Positions 34,979 to 44,469 of a stretch of 64,000 nucleotides of DNA are shown piece by piece. The stretch is from Chryseobacterium sp. S0630. Its GTDB lineage: Bacteria > Bacteroidota > Bacteroidia > Flavobacteriales > Weeksellaceae. The position numbers were made by a program, and so were the translations under genes. A model generated the notes under the pieces. It did not search any database. It had not been told where the DNA came from and saw only the letters and a list, made by a program, of their open reading frames with translations. Numbering within the stretch: the stretch's first letter is position 1; every line of letters starts with the position of its first letter. The stretch covers positions 1-64,000 of the forward strand of contig NZ_JAMZGF010000014.1 in assembly GCF_024158915.1 (NCBI RefSeq). The letters are read 5' to 3'.

Positions 34979-37900
34979 TTAATCCACTCTTATCTCTGCT
35001 ACATCAATTTCAAATGCATCACTATTGGCATCCTTGACTAAAAGCTGGAATTTGTATTTTCCAACCTGTAAATCTTTGATGGTAAGAGTCGGTTCGTTAA
35101 CATTCTCAAGGATTACATCCGGACCTTCTAATTTGCTCCAGAAATACAGAAGCACATCTGCTCCACTTCCCCATCCTTTTAATCCCAATTGCCTAAAACG
35201 TAAATTAGATAAAAGAATGTTCTGACTACCACCGGCACCAGCTAAAATAGTGCGCAGTTCAACAGTACAGCAATTTTTATTAGGAAAGCTAATGCTATTG
35301 ATCACAACCGTTGGACGATATTCATTTTTATAGGAAAGAATGTTTGAAGTCACGGTATTATTTTCTCCATCTACTACAACCGCTTTATATAGATTTGTAC
35401 CCACTCCGTTTATAGAATCTGTAAATGTAGTCCCCGTAAGATTGCTAATAAACACATTCCATGTAGCACCGTTATTGGTACTTTTATGAATCTGAACGTT
35501 GGTAATATCACCATCAGGATCGCTGGCATAGACACCAACTGTGTAACTACAAGCAGACTGTGTACACACTCTATCCTCAATTCCGGATGTATCATTCCAT
35601 TTGATTGATACAACAGGTGGGTTATTTTCTTTTTTATAAGACAGAATATTTGAAGTTGTTGTATTGTTTTTTCTATCTGTAACAATTGCTTTATATAGCT
35701 GTGTTCCAGCTCTGTTTATAGTATCGGTAAATGAAGCCCCAGTAAGATTACCAATAAACAAACTCCATGTAGCTCCATTATCAGTACTTTTAAAAATCTG
35801 AATAGTTGCAATATCTTCATCCTGATCCGTTGCATAAACGTCAATGGTAAAACTACAAACCGACTGTCTGCATAACCTGTCCTCAACTCCTGAATTATCC
35901 TTCCATCTGATCAATGCAGTAGGTGGGTGATTATTCTGGTCTTTTTCAATTCCAATATCATCAAATCCCGGAAGATCCACAGTATTTGCTGTTTCTCTAC
36001 ATGAACCCACCAATCCGAATCTAATATCGTATTTACCTAAAGGCAATTTGACAGATCTTCGCGGATTGTATGATCCGGATTCATAATGCCATCCGTTTCC
36101 AGGGTCATTTGAATCATAAATATTCAAGCCTGTTATTCCCGTGAGGTCTTTAGGTAAATCCCAATCAAATGTGAGTGTCTGGGTACCATCACCATTATCA
36201 ACAACGGAATATTTAATATTTGAAATCACCGGACACTCTTTGGTCAGTGGTAAATTTACAGCTACAGTCTGAGTACAGCCATTACCAATCACCTTCACTC
36301 TTACAGTTGGAATCCTTGATGGATCCAGATTGTAATACTTATAACTTACAAATCCATTTTCATCAGGATTGAAAGGGGCCCAAACGTCAGTACCCAGGAA
36401 ATCCCAGCTGTACGTATAGTCTGCAAAGTTTGCTCCGGAGACTTTAAAGTTTACTATTGTTGCTGTTGAATCTCCTCCAGGATAAATAACAGGTGGAACA
36501 ACTTCTACTTTGATATCCGGTTCCGAAATCACTTTAATACTGCAATCAGTAGGTTTCCCATTGACAGTAAAGGTAATTTCCTGACCATAGAACTGTTCTT
36601 CCACAGCCTTCGGATCAAAGACATATTGTCCATTGATAAGTTTCACGCCATTACCAATATTTGCTTTCACAACTCCATTCATTGGGGATACTGTAAAAGG
36701 TATAGGATTAGATTCAGCACAGATAACAGAAGTTGGCAAACTTAATTTGACAATCGCTTTTGGAGTACAGCAGATGTATGGAAGTGAAAAGTCTGCAATA
36801 ACTTTTGGATTTTTTATAGAATCATAAACCAGGATAAAAGTACCTCCACGTTTTACTCCCCGCTTATGTTCCAATCCCGAATTCTTTTCTACATATTCAT
36901 TGAAATAGGCTTTTGTCAGGTCTTTATTCCCTTTTAATTCTTCCAAAGACAAGAGCATAATATCAAATCCCAGCTGCTGCTTATCCTTGATTTCTTTTAT
37001 CTGTTCAAAAGCAACCTGGTAATCCATTCCCTGATGACCTTCTATATTATAAAACGGATAGTTATCTATATTGAGGTTTAAAGGACTTTCCTGTTCGGAT
37101 TTTCCTATTAACACCCAATCCGTATCAAATGTTAGATTGTTGTCAGAAGACCTGTTGCTTGTTTTATCAAAATTCCACGCCTTTAAGAAATCTTCTGTAA
37201 CCGTGTAATAAAAAGGAATTGCTTTATTACTCAGAGGATTTAATTTTTGTGACGGAGTAATTTTAACTCTTTCCTTATTTTTAACAATATTATCAGGATT
37301 AAAATATCCTACTTGTTGATTAAAGCGACTAATCAGGGTTTTAACTTTTTGGGTTGCTTTATCATCATCCAAAGCAGGCGAATTATAAAACCTATGTCTT
37401 GAGAAATCCAATTGGATATCTGATTGTAATTTCCCAAGCATGATGTGTTTAGGAAAAGAAACAAAATCCGGAAGACATTTGGTGAATGCTCTAGGAAGCA
37501 ATTCTATAATTTCCGAGTAAGTATCCATTAAATCCTTTACCACATCATAAGCATACTGAAAACCTGATTCCTGATTAAAAATTCTTGTAAATGACGCTTT
37601 AAATGTATCATGGTTGGCTGTTGAAATCCCTACTATTTTACCGATTGCTTCCATTCTTTCAAAAACAATCTTCCCAAAATTCGTTTTATCCAGAGCTTTG
37701 ATATATATATTCTTTAAATCAGAAGCACTCAATTTTTTTTCTGAAACAAACTGTTCTAAAATAACCCTGTTCTGTTTCACAGGCTCCATGATATCTTCGA
37801 TAAACAAAGGATGAGGCTGAAGACGATCTTTTCTTTTCAATTGAACCTCACCTGTTATAGGGTCAGGCAGAGTAAAACCATCTTCTCCAAGAATATGATT

Positions 37901-38506
37901 GATCCCACTTGCAGTAGTAACTAATACTTTAAGGTTTCTGATTTGTTGTATTCCATGATTATCACAGTCAACTCCTCTACAAGGTTTAATTTCTTTTTCA
38001 TAATCTTCCAAATACAGCAACAGGTATTTATCCTCTAAATTGGTAAGATTATTAATAAGTTGAAAATCTGATATTGCTTCCTGAGCCGTTGCCAATTCCC
38101 ATAGTTCAATCTGCTCGCTTCCCTCGTAAAACGACGGGTATTTTATTTTAAAATTATCATATGCTTTAAAATGGATGAAGTCTTTATTTTCAAGATCAAC
38201 CGTCTTCAGATCACCCATGTACAGATCTTCACTCTTCTTACTCGTATTGTTCAGGGTTAATAAATCGCCGTCGGTGGTAAGTGCTGCTCCCTGAGAAAGC
38301 TGTATACTGCTGAGCAGCCTGTTTTTATAAATAAGTTTTGGTTTGAGACCGCATACAATACCTACTCCCTGCAGCAATACTCTGGACAAACGGTCCTGAT
38401 CTTCGAAAAAATCCAGGAACTCATTGAACTGATCAGGATCTTCTATATACTGCCCTTTACTGAATTTACGGTATTGGACTGCTATATTACTTAATTGATT
38501 CTTCAT
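34979..38506 (-). CDS. Large eCIS baseplate-associated protein with PKD/Ig repeats, paralogue 1
   Basis: The 1175 aa protein has an N-terminal ~600 residue region shared with the next gene (VQYRKFSKGQ; FEDQDRLSRVLLQGVGIVCG; YNSPALDDD; YNIEGHQGMDYQ; YFNEYVEKNSGLEHKRGV). It includes a conserved CC-containing turn (YICCTPKAIVKL). PKD-like domains follow, with two tandem ~102-residue Ig-like repeats (861-962 and 963-1065, DNA 35621-35926 and 35312-35620) carrying ESxED-like SGVEDRLC/SGIEDRVC Cys motifs. There is no signal peptide. It lies between baseplate genes and the operon end, so an exterior baseplate, cage or fibre-base role fits. The exact role is unknown. Confidence 0.65.
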   Translation of the reverse strand: MKNQLSNIAVQYRKFSKGQYIEDPDQFNEFLDFFEDQDRLSRVLLQGVGIVCGLKPKLIYKNRLLSSIQLSQGAALTTDGDLLTLNNTSKKSEDLYMGDLKTVDLENKDFIHFKAYDNFKIKYPSFYEGSEQIELWELATAQEAISDFQLINNLTNLEDKYLLLYLEDYEKEIKPCRGVDCDNHGIQQIRNLKVLVTTASGINHILGEDGFTLPDPITGEVQLKRKDRLQPHPLFIEDIMEPVKQNRVILEQFVSEKKLSASDLKNIYIKALDKTNFGKIVFERMEAIGKIVGISTANHDTFKASFTRIFNQESGFQYAYDVVKDLMDTYSEIIELLPRAFTKCLPDFVSFPKHIMLGKLQSDIQLDFSRHRFYNSPALDDDKATQKVKTLISRFNQQVGYFNPDNIVKNKERVKITPSQKLNPLSNKAIPFYYTVTEDFLKAWNFDKTSNRSSDNNLTFDTDWVLIGKSEQESPLNLNIDNYPFYNIEGHQGMDYQVAFEQIKEIKDKQQLGFDIMLLSLEELKGNKDLTKAYFNEYVEKNSGLEHKRGVKRGGTFILVYDSIKNPKVIADFSLPYICCTPKAIVKLSLPTSVICAESNPIPFTVSPMNGVVKANIGNGVKLINGQYVFDPKAVEEQFYGQEITFTVNGKPTDCSIKVISEPDIKVEVVPPVIYPGGDSTATIVNFKVSGANFADYTYSWDFLGTDVWAPFNPDENGFVSYKYYNLDPSRIPTVRVKVIGNGCTQTVAVNLPLTKECPVISNIKYSVVDNGDGTQTLTFDWDLPKDLTGITGLNIYDSNDPGNGWHYESGSYNPRRSVKLPLGKYDIRFGLVGSCRETANTVDLPGFDDIGIEKDQNNHPPTALIRWKDNSGVEDRLCRQSVCSFTIDVYATDQDEDIATIQIFKSTDNGATWSLFIGNLTGASFTDTINRAGTQLYKAIVTDRKNNTTTSNILSYKKENNPPVVSIKWNDTSGIEDRVCTQSACSYTVGVYASDPDGDITNVQIHKSTNNGATWNVFISNLTGTTFTDSINGVGTNLYKAVVVDGENNTVTSNILSYKNEYRPTVVINSISFPNKNCCTVELRTILAGAGGSQNILLSNLRFRQLGLKGWGSGADVLLYFWSKLEGPDVILENVNEPTLTIKDLQVGKYKFQLLVKDANSDAFEIDVAEIRVD
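35312..35926 (-). repeat. Two tandem ~102-residue Ig-like repeats inside the 1175 aa gene
   Basis: Both units begin PP-x-I-x-W-x-D, carry a SGxEDRxC...CxxT/SxxVYA core and end SNILSYK. The high similarity indicates a recent internal duplication. Confidence 0.75.
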
Positions 38507-38545
38507 TATTGTTCATTTTTAATGATTTATTAAGGTCTTTTAATA

Positions 38546-38579
38546 AACTTCATAGACAATTGATACTGCCTATGAAGTT
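38546..38579 (-). terminator. Hairpin between the two paralogous PKD-type genes
   Basis: A 10-bp perfect stem (aacttcatag/ctatgaagtt) with a 14-nt loop, 12 nt after the stop of the 1000 aa gene, followed by TTATTAAAAG. It is probably a weak attenuator or mRNA stabiliser within the operon rather than a full stop. Confidence 0.45.
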
Positions 38580-38591
38580 ATTATCTGACTA

Positions 38592-41500
38592 TTATTTTGT
38601 GACTCCTGTACAAGGGTTTATTCTTAGGAAATTACCATTTGGATATCCTTTATAAATAGGAACTGTAGCGCTTGCTAAGAAGATTTCTGTATAGGCAACA
38701 TCCTGGTGACAACCAGTTGGCGGTCTGTTACTAGGAGGTAATGCACATTCAAGAGAAAACTCTACAAAACCATCTGATGATTGTGATGCCATTTGCTTAG
38801 CTTCAGCCTGAGTGATCGTAATTTCATTATATCTGCTCAATGCAGGTGTACCAGGTTTATGGTTACCTCTATCCTGGTTGCCTCCTGTATTACTTAAATG
38901 GACGTTTCCAACAAAACCAGGGTAAGGATTGTTTCCACCTATCACAATACCATTTCCTTTTAAGTTGAAGGTAGCATCATTACAAACGTGACCTTGGTCT
39001 ACATCATCTCTATACTGAATAACCACTCTCATCCCACTTAAACATGCAATAGTGGATTGACCTTTTAATTTTAGCGGAGCTAATTTATAGACCGTACTAC
39101 AGCCGTTAGCATTGGTTACTGTAAGTGTTGGATTGAAAGTTTTTTCCTGTCCTGCAACCAGCTTGTACACATGAACTTTTTTATTAGTTGGAGCCTCATT
39201 ATGCACGATTGGAGTACCATCATCAAAATTCCAGGTAAATGTAACCCCTGTAAAATCTCCGGTAACATTAAATTCAACCGTAGCATCCGGATTGTTTGCA
39301 TTTTCGTCCATTGTAGGAGCATCATAACTCACAGTACCTGTAGTAACAGATACGTTGGGTTGTGCATACACTACCATCTGTGCTTCTACTGGATCATCAT
39401 TAACGGTAAACGTAATCGTTTGTCCAAAATAAGCTGCGTTAACCAGACTTGGATCGAAGAAACTTTGACCTCCGGATTGTGTAACTGCAGGAATCGGAGC
39501 ACCATTCACAAATGCTTTTACTTGTCCGTCTAACGGAACAATGGTCATCAACACCGGAGCATCTTTCTGACATAGTTTGTTTGCAGGTAACGACAGGAAT
39601 GCAGGATCCTTTTTAGAACAACACAGATAAGGCAGTGAAAAATCCGCAAGAACCTGATTTTCATCTTCTGAGTAATAAATCAATGCGAAAGTTCCGCCCG
39701 GCTCTACTCCTGCCCTATGTTCCAGACCTGATTTCCTTTCTAAAAATTCGCTTAGAAGCTCACTTACAACATCGTCTTTTTTAGGATCCTGTTTTACTAC
39801 TGTAACGCCATCTGAAGATCCTTCTTTTGAGAATTCAGCCTGGTTCAGCAATCTCAGCTGTTCATCCAGTTTAGAAATGTTCAGTAAAGTATTCTGTGAA
39901 TTAAGTGTTCTGTTGCTGACATCGCTGGAAATGGATGTCAGCTGCTTTCTGAGTTCATCAATAGAGACTGTTTTTTCCCGGATTGGCGGCTCGCTGCCAG
40001 GCTTTCCTCCTTTTTCCAAAACCAATGCAATGACATCAAAAGCTAATCCGTATTGTGTTTTAAGATCATTGATGTTTTGCAATGCTGTTTTATAAGGCAT
40101 TCCCAGGTGACCTTCAATTCTATAAAAATCATTATTGTCAATGTTATAATTCAGTGGATTCTGAATAAAATCTTCTCCTGCTAAATTGGCTGTATGATAG
40201 CTTAAATTGTAAGCTGCCCTATCGGTTTTTGTTTTTTCAAAGTTCCATTGGGCTAACAAGGATTTGTCTACATTATAGTAATACGGTATGGCCTTATTAC
40301 CCAATCTTACATTCATATTTGAAGGTGTAATTTTAATTCGCCCGATATAGGTTTGAAATCCATTGACTTTCTGTACAAAACGATTGGCAAGCATTACGAC
40401 TCTTTCATAATTCTCGTCATCATTGGTAGTAATGGGTGAATTATAAAAACTGTGACGTAAAGGGATATATTTTCCTAATTCCTGCTTTGCTCCAACTGGG
40501 CCTAACATAAGGTGCTTAGGGAATGAAGCAATATCCGGACAGCATTCAGCATTCAGATGCAGGATCAGCCCTTTTATTTCATTGTAGGTATCAATCAGAT
40601 CCTTTAATAAATCATATCGGTATTGATAATCTTCTAAGTTTGGAGAAGTGCTTGTCAGCAAAGGGTTCAGTTTATCAAAAAGCGTCTGCCCACCCAGATT
40701 CATATTTACATTAAAAGCTCCTGCAATAGAGGTAAAGCCATCACTTAATTCTGCAACAGTACTGATAGCACCGTGAAATTTTGTTTTTAACTGCGGCGCT
40801 GTTTTTACAAGAGCATCCAGAATAACTCTTTTCGCCTCTATATGAGGTAAACTGTCAAAAAGCTTTTCATAAGTATTGTGCTGCTTATAGATTGCGTCTT
40901 TTGCGTCACCTTTCGTGATAAGCTCTGAAACAGATGCAGAATCTGCCAGAAGCACTTTAAGATTAGCAACCTGCTCTGCTCCGTTGTTGTCACAATCTGC
41001 ATCCTGACATGGGGTTTCATCATTAGAATAACTTTCCAGATACAGAATTACAATTTTATCATTTAATGAATTATAAATCTCTCTTACCTGTTTAAAATCT
41101 GCAGCATTAGCTCCTTCGTTCACTAACTGTGTATACTCTTGTGTTGTAAACAATTCTAAAAGAGGAATTTGCTGTCCTCCGATACGAAAATGCTCATATC
41201 CCAGAACATCAACATAATTTCTATAGTATCTGTAATTTTTAGCATCGAAGTCTATAACAGCCTCTGATTTTTTGCCTGCTGCCTGACGCAGCGTTATCAA
41301 GTCTCCATCAGTAGTAACTCCGGCTCCCTGTGTAATCATAATAGTATCAAGAGGAATCTCAATATCTATATCTCCGGGTCTGGACATTTTTTCTGTCAGA
41401 GAAGGTGAGATTTCAAGCTCTACGTATTCCGATTTAAAACCGCACACCACTCCTACGCCACTCAGACGGGTTCTTGATAATCTGTCCTGATCTTCAAAAT

Positions 41501-41594
41501 AGTCTATAAATTCGTTTAATTGCCCTTCTGTTAACGCCTGATTGTCGTTGAACTTTCTATATTGGGTTGTTACATTGTCTAATTTAGTGTTCAT
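38592..41594 (-). CDS. Large eCIS baseplate-associated protein with PKD domain, paralogue 2
   Basis: The 1000 aa paralogue of the downstream 1175 aa protein has the same opening (VTTQYRKFNDNQ; FEDQDRLSRTRLSGVGVVCG), the middle YNIDNNDFYRIEGHLGMPY, and FLERKSGLEHRAGVEPGGTF before a conserved YLCCSKK turn. A PKD domain (about 780-850: VTFTWNFDDGTPIVHNEA) and a short C-terminal domain with DVAYTEIFLA follow. A possible coiled coil precedes the PKD part (VSIDELRKQLTSISSDV). Its start overlaps the stop of the 953 aa gene by 11 nt. The two proteins probably form neighbouring positions in an exterior baseplate structure. No enzyme motif. Confidence 0.65.
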   Translation of the reverse strand: MNTKLDNVTTQYRKFNDNQALTEGQLNEFIDYFEDQDRLSRTRLSGVGVVCGFKSEYVELEISPSLTEKMSRPGDIDIEIPLDTIMITQGAGVTTDGDLITLRQAAGKKSEAVIDFDAKNYRYYRNYVDVLGYEHFRIGGQQIPLLELFTTQEYTQLVNEGANAADFKQVREIYNSLNDKIVILYLESYSNDETPCQDADCDNNGAEQVANLKVLLADSASVSELITKGDAKDAIYKQHNTYEKLFDSLPHIEAKRVILDALVKTAPQLKTKFHGAISTVAELSDGFTSIAGAFNVNMNLGGQTLFDKLNPLLTSTSPNLEDYQYRYDLLKDLIDTYNEIKGLILHLNAECCPDIASFPKHLMLGPVGAKQELGKYIPLRHSFYNSPITTNDDENYERVVMLANRFVQKVNGFQTYIGRIKITPSNMNVRLGNKAIPYYYNVDKSLLAQWNFEKTKTDRAAYNLSYHTANLAGEDFIQNPLNYNIDNNDFYRIEGHLGMPYKTALQNINDLKTQYGLAFDVIALVLEKGGKPGSEPPIREKTVSIDELRKQLTSISSDVSNRTLNSQNTLLNISKLDEQLRLLNQAEFSKEGSSDGVTVVKQDPKKDDVVSELLSEFLERKSGLEHRAGVEPGGTFALIYYSEDENQVLADFSLPYLCCSKKDPAFLSLPANKLCQKDAPVLMTIVPLDGQVKAFVNGAPIPAVTQSGGQSFFDPSLVNAAYFGQTITFTVNDDPVEAQMVVYAQPNVSVTTGTVSYDAPTMDENANNPDATVEFNVTGDFTGVTFTWNFDDGTPIVHNEAPTNKKVHVYKLVAGQEKTFNPTLTVTNANGCSTVYKLAPLKLKGQSTIACLSGMRVVIQYRDDVDQGHVCNDATFNLKGNGIVIGGNNPYPGFVGNVHLSNTGGNQDRGNHKPGTPALSRYNEITITQAEAKQMASQSSDGFVEFSLECALPPSNRPPTGCHQDVAYTEIFLASATVPIYKGYPNGNFLRINPCTGVTK

Positions 41595-44445
41595 TATTTT
41601 TCATTTTTTTTGATAAGTTCGATTGTCCTAATATGATTTTTCCGTCCAGCGTGTCGTTGTCATTAGCATCGCAGTCTAAAAGCCTTCCTGGTCGATAGAT
41701 ATTATTTAAATGGCTGAGAGCAGTCAGTAAATCTGTAATGCTGTTTCCAAGATTCAAAATATTATTCCTCGATTTATCTGAGAGGTATTTTTTAAATGCT
41801 ACTTCAAATTCAGCCAAATCGTTCTGAGCGGTTTGTTTTTCACTCAAACGGTCTCCCACCCAACAAATTTTTGCTAAAACATGAGCAGGAATTTCCTGTC
41901 TGATCACGGTTTCCGCATAACGTCTGAAATCCGGATCCTGGAAACGGTAAGCAAACCCGGGAAGGACAACACTTACCCTGTAAGAATAAGGATCAAACAC
42001 CTCCACATCTGTTTCACAACCTTCACAAGAAGACATAAAGGCTTCCGAATATTCTATCGGATCTGTTGTAGGATTTTCATCCTCCAGGTCATACATGATT
42101 CTGAAAGAACCTCCGATAGACATACAGCCAATACCTCCCATGAGCTTATAATCCTTAGTGGTTGGCTTTAATAATAGATGTTCAACAAGGAAAATACCTT
42201 CTTCTGTAAATTCATATTTGAAATACTTCACCGTTGCCTTAATTCCGTCTTTCAATTCTTTCAAACCTGAATAAGGATTGGTTTTTTTGTGAACAGCAAT
42301 TACATTTTGTTCATCCGTATCATCTACAATTTCAAAATAGTAGTTACCTCCCGATGAAACACGGATTTTTATATTTCCAATGAAACAATATCCCTTTTCA
42401 CATGTTTTTAGTTTTTCTAATGTAACTTCAGGGTTTTTCTCATCTAAGGTGTCTAATGCATTCTGAAGATCTTCCTCATCAATCTGAATGGTTTGATAAA
42501 TGGCATCATTCAGGTTTTTTATAGCAATATGCTCAGTCGTATAGCTGTTTACAGACGATAAGATAATATTGCTACCAGCATCTTTTATTTTCCAGGTATA
42601 AGTATTTTTACCGGTATTATCGGTTGTTTCAATAATGGATACCGGCGTTTGAGATAAGTTTCTCTGGGTATAATCCTTAATTCCCAGCAGGCGGGCGATT
42701 CTTTTCTGAACACCGGAAATATTACTGGTAGTCCAAAGATCTGAATCTCCAATTAAGGTATAATTATACCCCAACCCTCTGTCTTTACTTAATGATGAAT
42801 ATTCTTGTAAGAAATTTTCTTTGTTTTTTAAGACAATTTCATCGGTGGATTTCCCATACAATGATTTCATTAAGAAGGTATAGTCGCTGAATGTTTCAGC
42901 AAAACGGGAGATCAGATGATCCAAAACTTCGTTTCGGCGTTCCACGCTGTTATCAAGCTCTTCATATAACGAATCTGTAAGTTGATCATCACTTTCAGTA
43001 TCATAGTCAGAAACCAGTTCATCAAAGCCTTTAATATTCTTAAGAGCCTGGGTAAAAAAGGTTCTTTTTAACTTACCATTAATGCTTAATACTTCTTTTA
43101 CTTTTTCAAGATGTTTGAAATAGCCGGCAAGGATCTGATCAAAAAATAACAAATACCCTTTCATTTGCTTGGCCAGTGCTTCTCTCTCCGGGGATGGATT
43201 TCCAATAATTCCAGATTCTCCTACTCCATAGGTGTCCGGAAATTCATTCAGAATAGTAGCATAGTTGGCGATATCATATGAAGTTCCTTGTGGCAATACC
43301 AATTCTTTATTCTGTCTTGCATCTTCTCTCAGTACTTCTTCTTCTCTTTTAAGAGTTTCTAAGTAATCCTGAACTTTTTTATCATTGATATTTAATGGAA
43401 GAGAGCCTTTACTGTAACTGAATGAACTCAGCTCGCACAGTTCCGGTTTTCTGCCTTTTTCAATACAGATCAGCCAATCATTATTTTGTTTGATCACACT
43501 GTCGCAACCTGCAATAGACACATCATGAATTTCTTTAACCCCATCAATTTTCATGATTTCTCTGATGATATCGGAAAGACGAACTTCTGTTCTTAACTGG
43601 CTGTTTTTAAGTTCTTCCGTATCGATAAAACCATTCTCAAGAAGCGGACCTTCAAAAATCTGATCTGTAGTCAGACCTTTGTCCAGCATTTGTTTCAGTG
43701 AATAAAAATGAACCTCCGGAGACAGATAATTATTGATTGTTCTGATGACTTTAGCATGCACCAGTTCTTCATCTGCTTTGCTGACAAGTCCGATACGGGC
43801 ACACACTGCAACTTTCTGGATTTCAACTTCTTTAATTTCTGCCAGGTCTTCACAAAGTCCTCTATTAGCATGATAACTATCTAATATTTTGATATTGACA
43901 TTAGATTTTTCACATCCGATACCATCCGCATCAATATCTTCAGCATAATCTACATAAAGGTCGTACAATCCTTTTACGTTAAAACTTTTTGTCTTTTCTC
44001 CGATGGGTTTAAAGTCTAAATCCCCGGTTTTACAGTCGACATATAATTTTTCATTTTTTGGAACCAGCCAACAGTTACGGATAGGTCTTTTAAAGCTTCC
44101 AGCCGTGTTGATATCGATAAACAACTTTCTGTAGTCCAGTTCGTTTAAAGGTCTTGAAGGTAAAATTTCTGCAGCCTTTAAAAACTGGGTATGAATGTCT
44201 TTATTGGCATCATCGGATGCCAGGATATCTTCCATGTTCAGGTTCATCCTCATCCCAAGATCCGTTATGGCATAGCTTAAAACTTCCAGAGTGGTGATAC
44301 CAGGATCATGAGAGTTATAATCGGTCCAGAGTTTTCCTCCTAACTTTTCTATGTATTCAATTCCTGTTTTGCGTAGAAAATGAAAATCTGTCTGATCCCC
44401 GGTTTCTATATTTTTTGATATACTAATATGTTTATTTTCTGACAT
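41584..44445 (-). CDS. Baseplate wedge protein, Afp12-like
   Basis: The 953 aa protein has the order and style of the Afp12/gp7-like baseplate proteins of eCIS. The N-terminus carries EYIEKLGGKLWTDYNSHDPG and ITTLEVLSYAITDLG, a phrase typical of this family, with helical and beta regions after it. The C-terminus has the usual FRRYAETVIRQEIPAHVLAK segment. It should join the Afp11-like protein in the baseplate wedge that links tube, sheath and spike. It follows the Afp11-like gene by 24 nt and overlaps the next gene. There is no signal peptide. Confidence 0.8.
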   Translation of the reverse strand: MSENKHISISKNIETGDQTDFHFLRKTGIEYIEKLGGKLWTDYNSHDPGITTLEVLSYAITDLGMRMNLNMEDILASDDANKDIHTQFLKAAEILPSRPLNELDYRKLFIDINTAGSFKRPIRNCWLVPKNEKLYVDCKTGDLDFKPIGEKTKSFNVKGLYDLYVDYAEDIDADGIGCEKSNVNIKILDSYHANRGLCEDLAEIKEVEIQKVAVCARIGLVSKADEELVHAKVIRTINNYLSPEVHFYSLKQMLDKGLTTDQIFEGPLLENGFIDTEELKNSQLRTEVRLSDIIREIMKIDGVKEIHDVSIAGCDSVIKQNNDWLICIEKGRKPELCELSSFSYSKGSLPLNINDKKVQDYLETLKREEEVLREDARQNKELVLPQGTSYDIANYATILNEFPDTYGVGESGIIGNPSPEREALAKQMKGYLLFFDQILAGYFKHLEKVKEVLSINGKLKRTFFTQALKNIKGFDELVSDYDTESDDQLTDSLYEELDNSVERRNEVLDHLISRFAETFSDYTFLMKSLYGKSTDEIVLKNKENFLQEYSSLSKDRGLGYNYTLIGDSDLWTTSNISGVQKRIARLLGIKDYTQRNLSQTPVSIIETTDNTGKNTYTWKIKDAGSNIILSSVNSYTTEHIAIKNLNDAIYQTIQIDEEDLQNALDTLDEKNPEVTLEKLKTCEKGYCFIGNIKIRVSSGGNYYFEIVDDTDEQNVIAVHKKTNPYSGLKELKDGIKATVKYFKYEFTEEGIFLVEHLLLKPTTKDYKLMGGIGCMSIGGSFRIMYDLEDENPTTDPIEYSEAFMSSCEGCETDVEVFDPYSYRVSVVLPGFAYRFQDPDFRRYAETVIRQEIPAHVLAKICWVGDRLSEKQTAQNDLAEFEVAFKKYLSDKSRNNILNLGNSITDLLTALSHLNNIYRPGRLLDCDANDNDTLDGKIILGQSNLSKKMKNNEH

Positions 44446-44469
44446 GATTATGTTTCTTCTTGTTTATTA

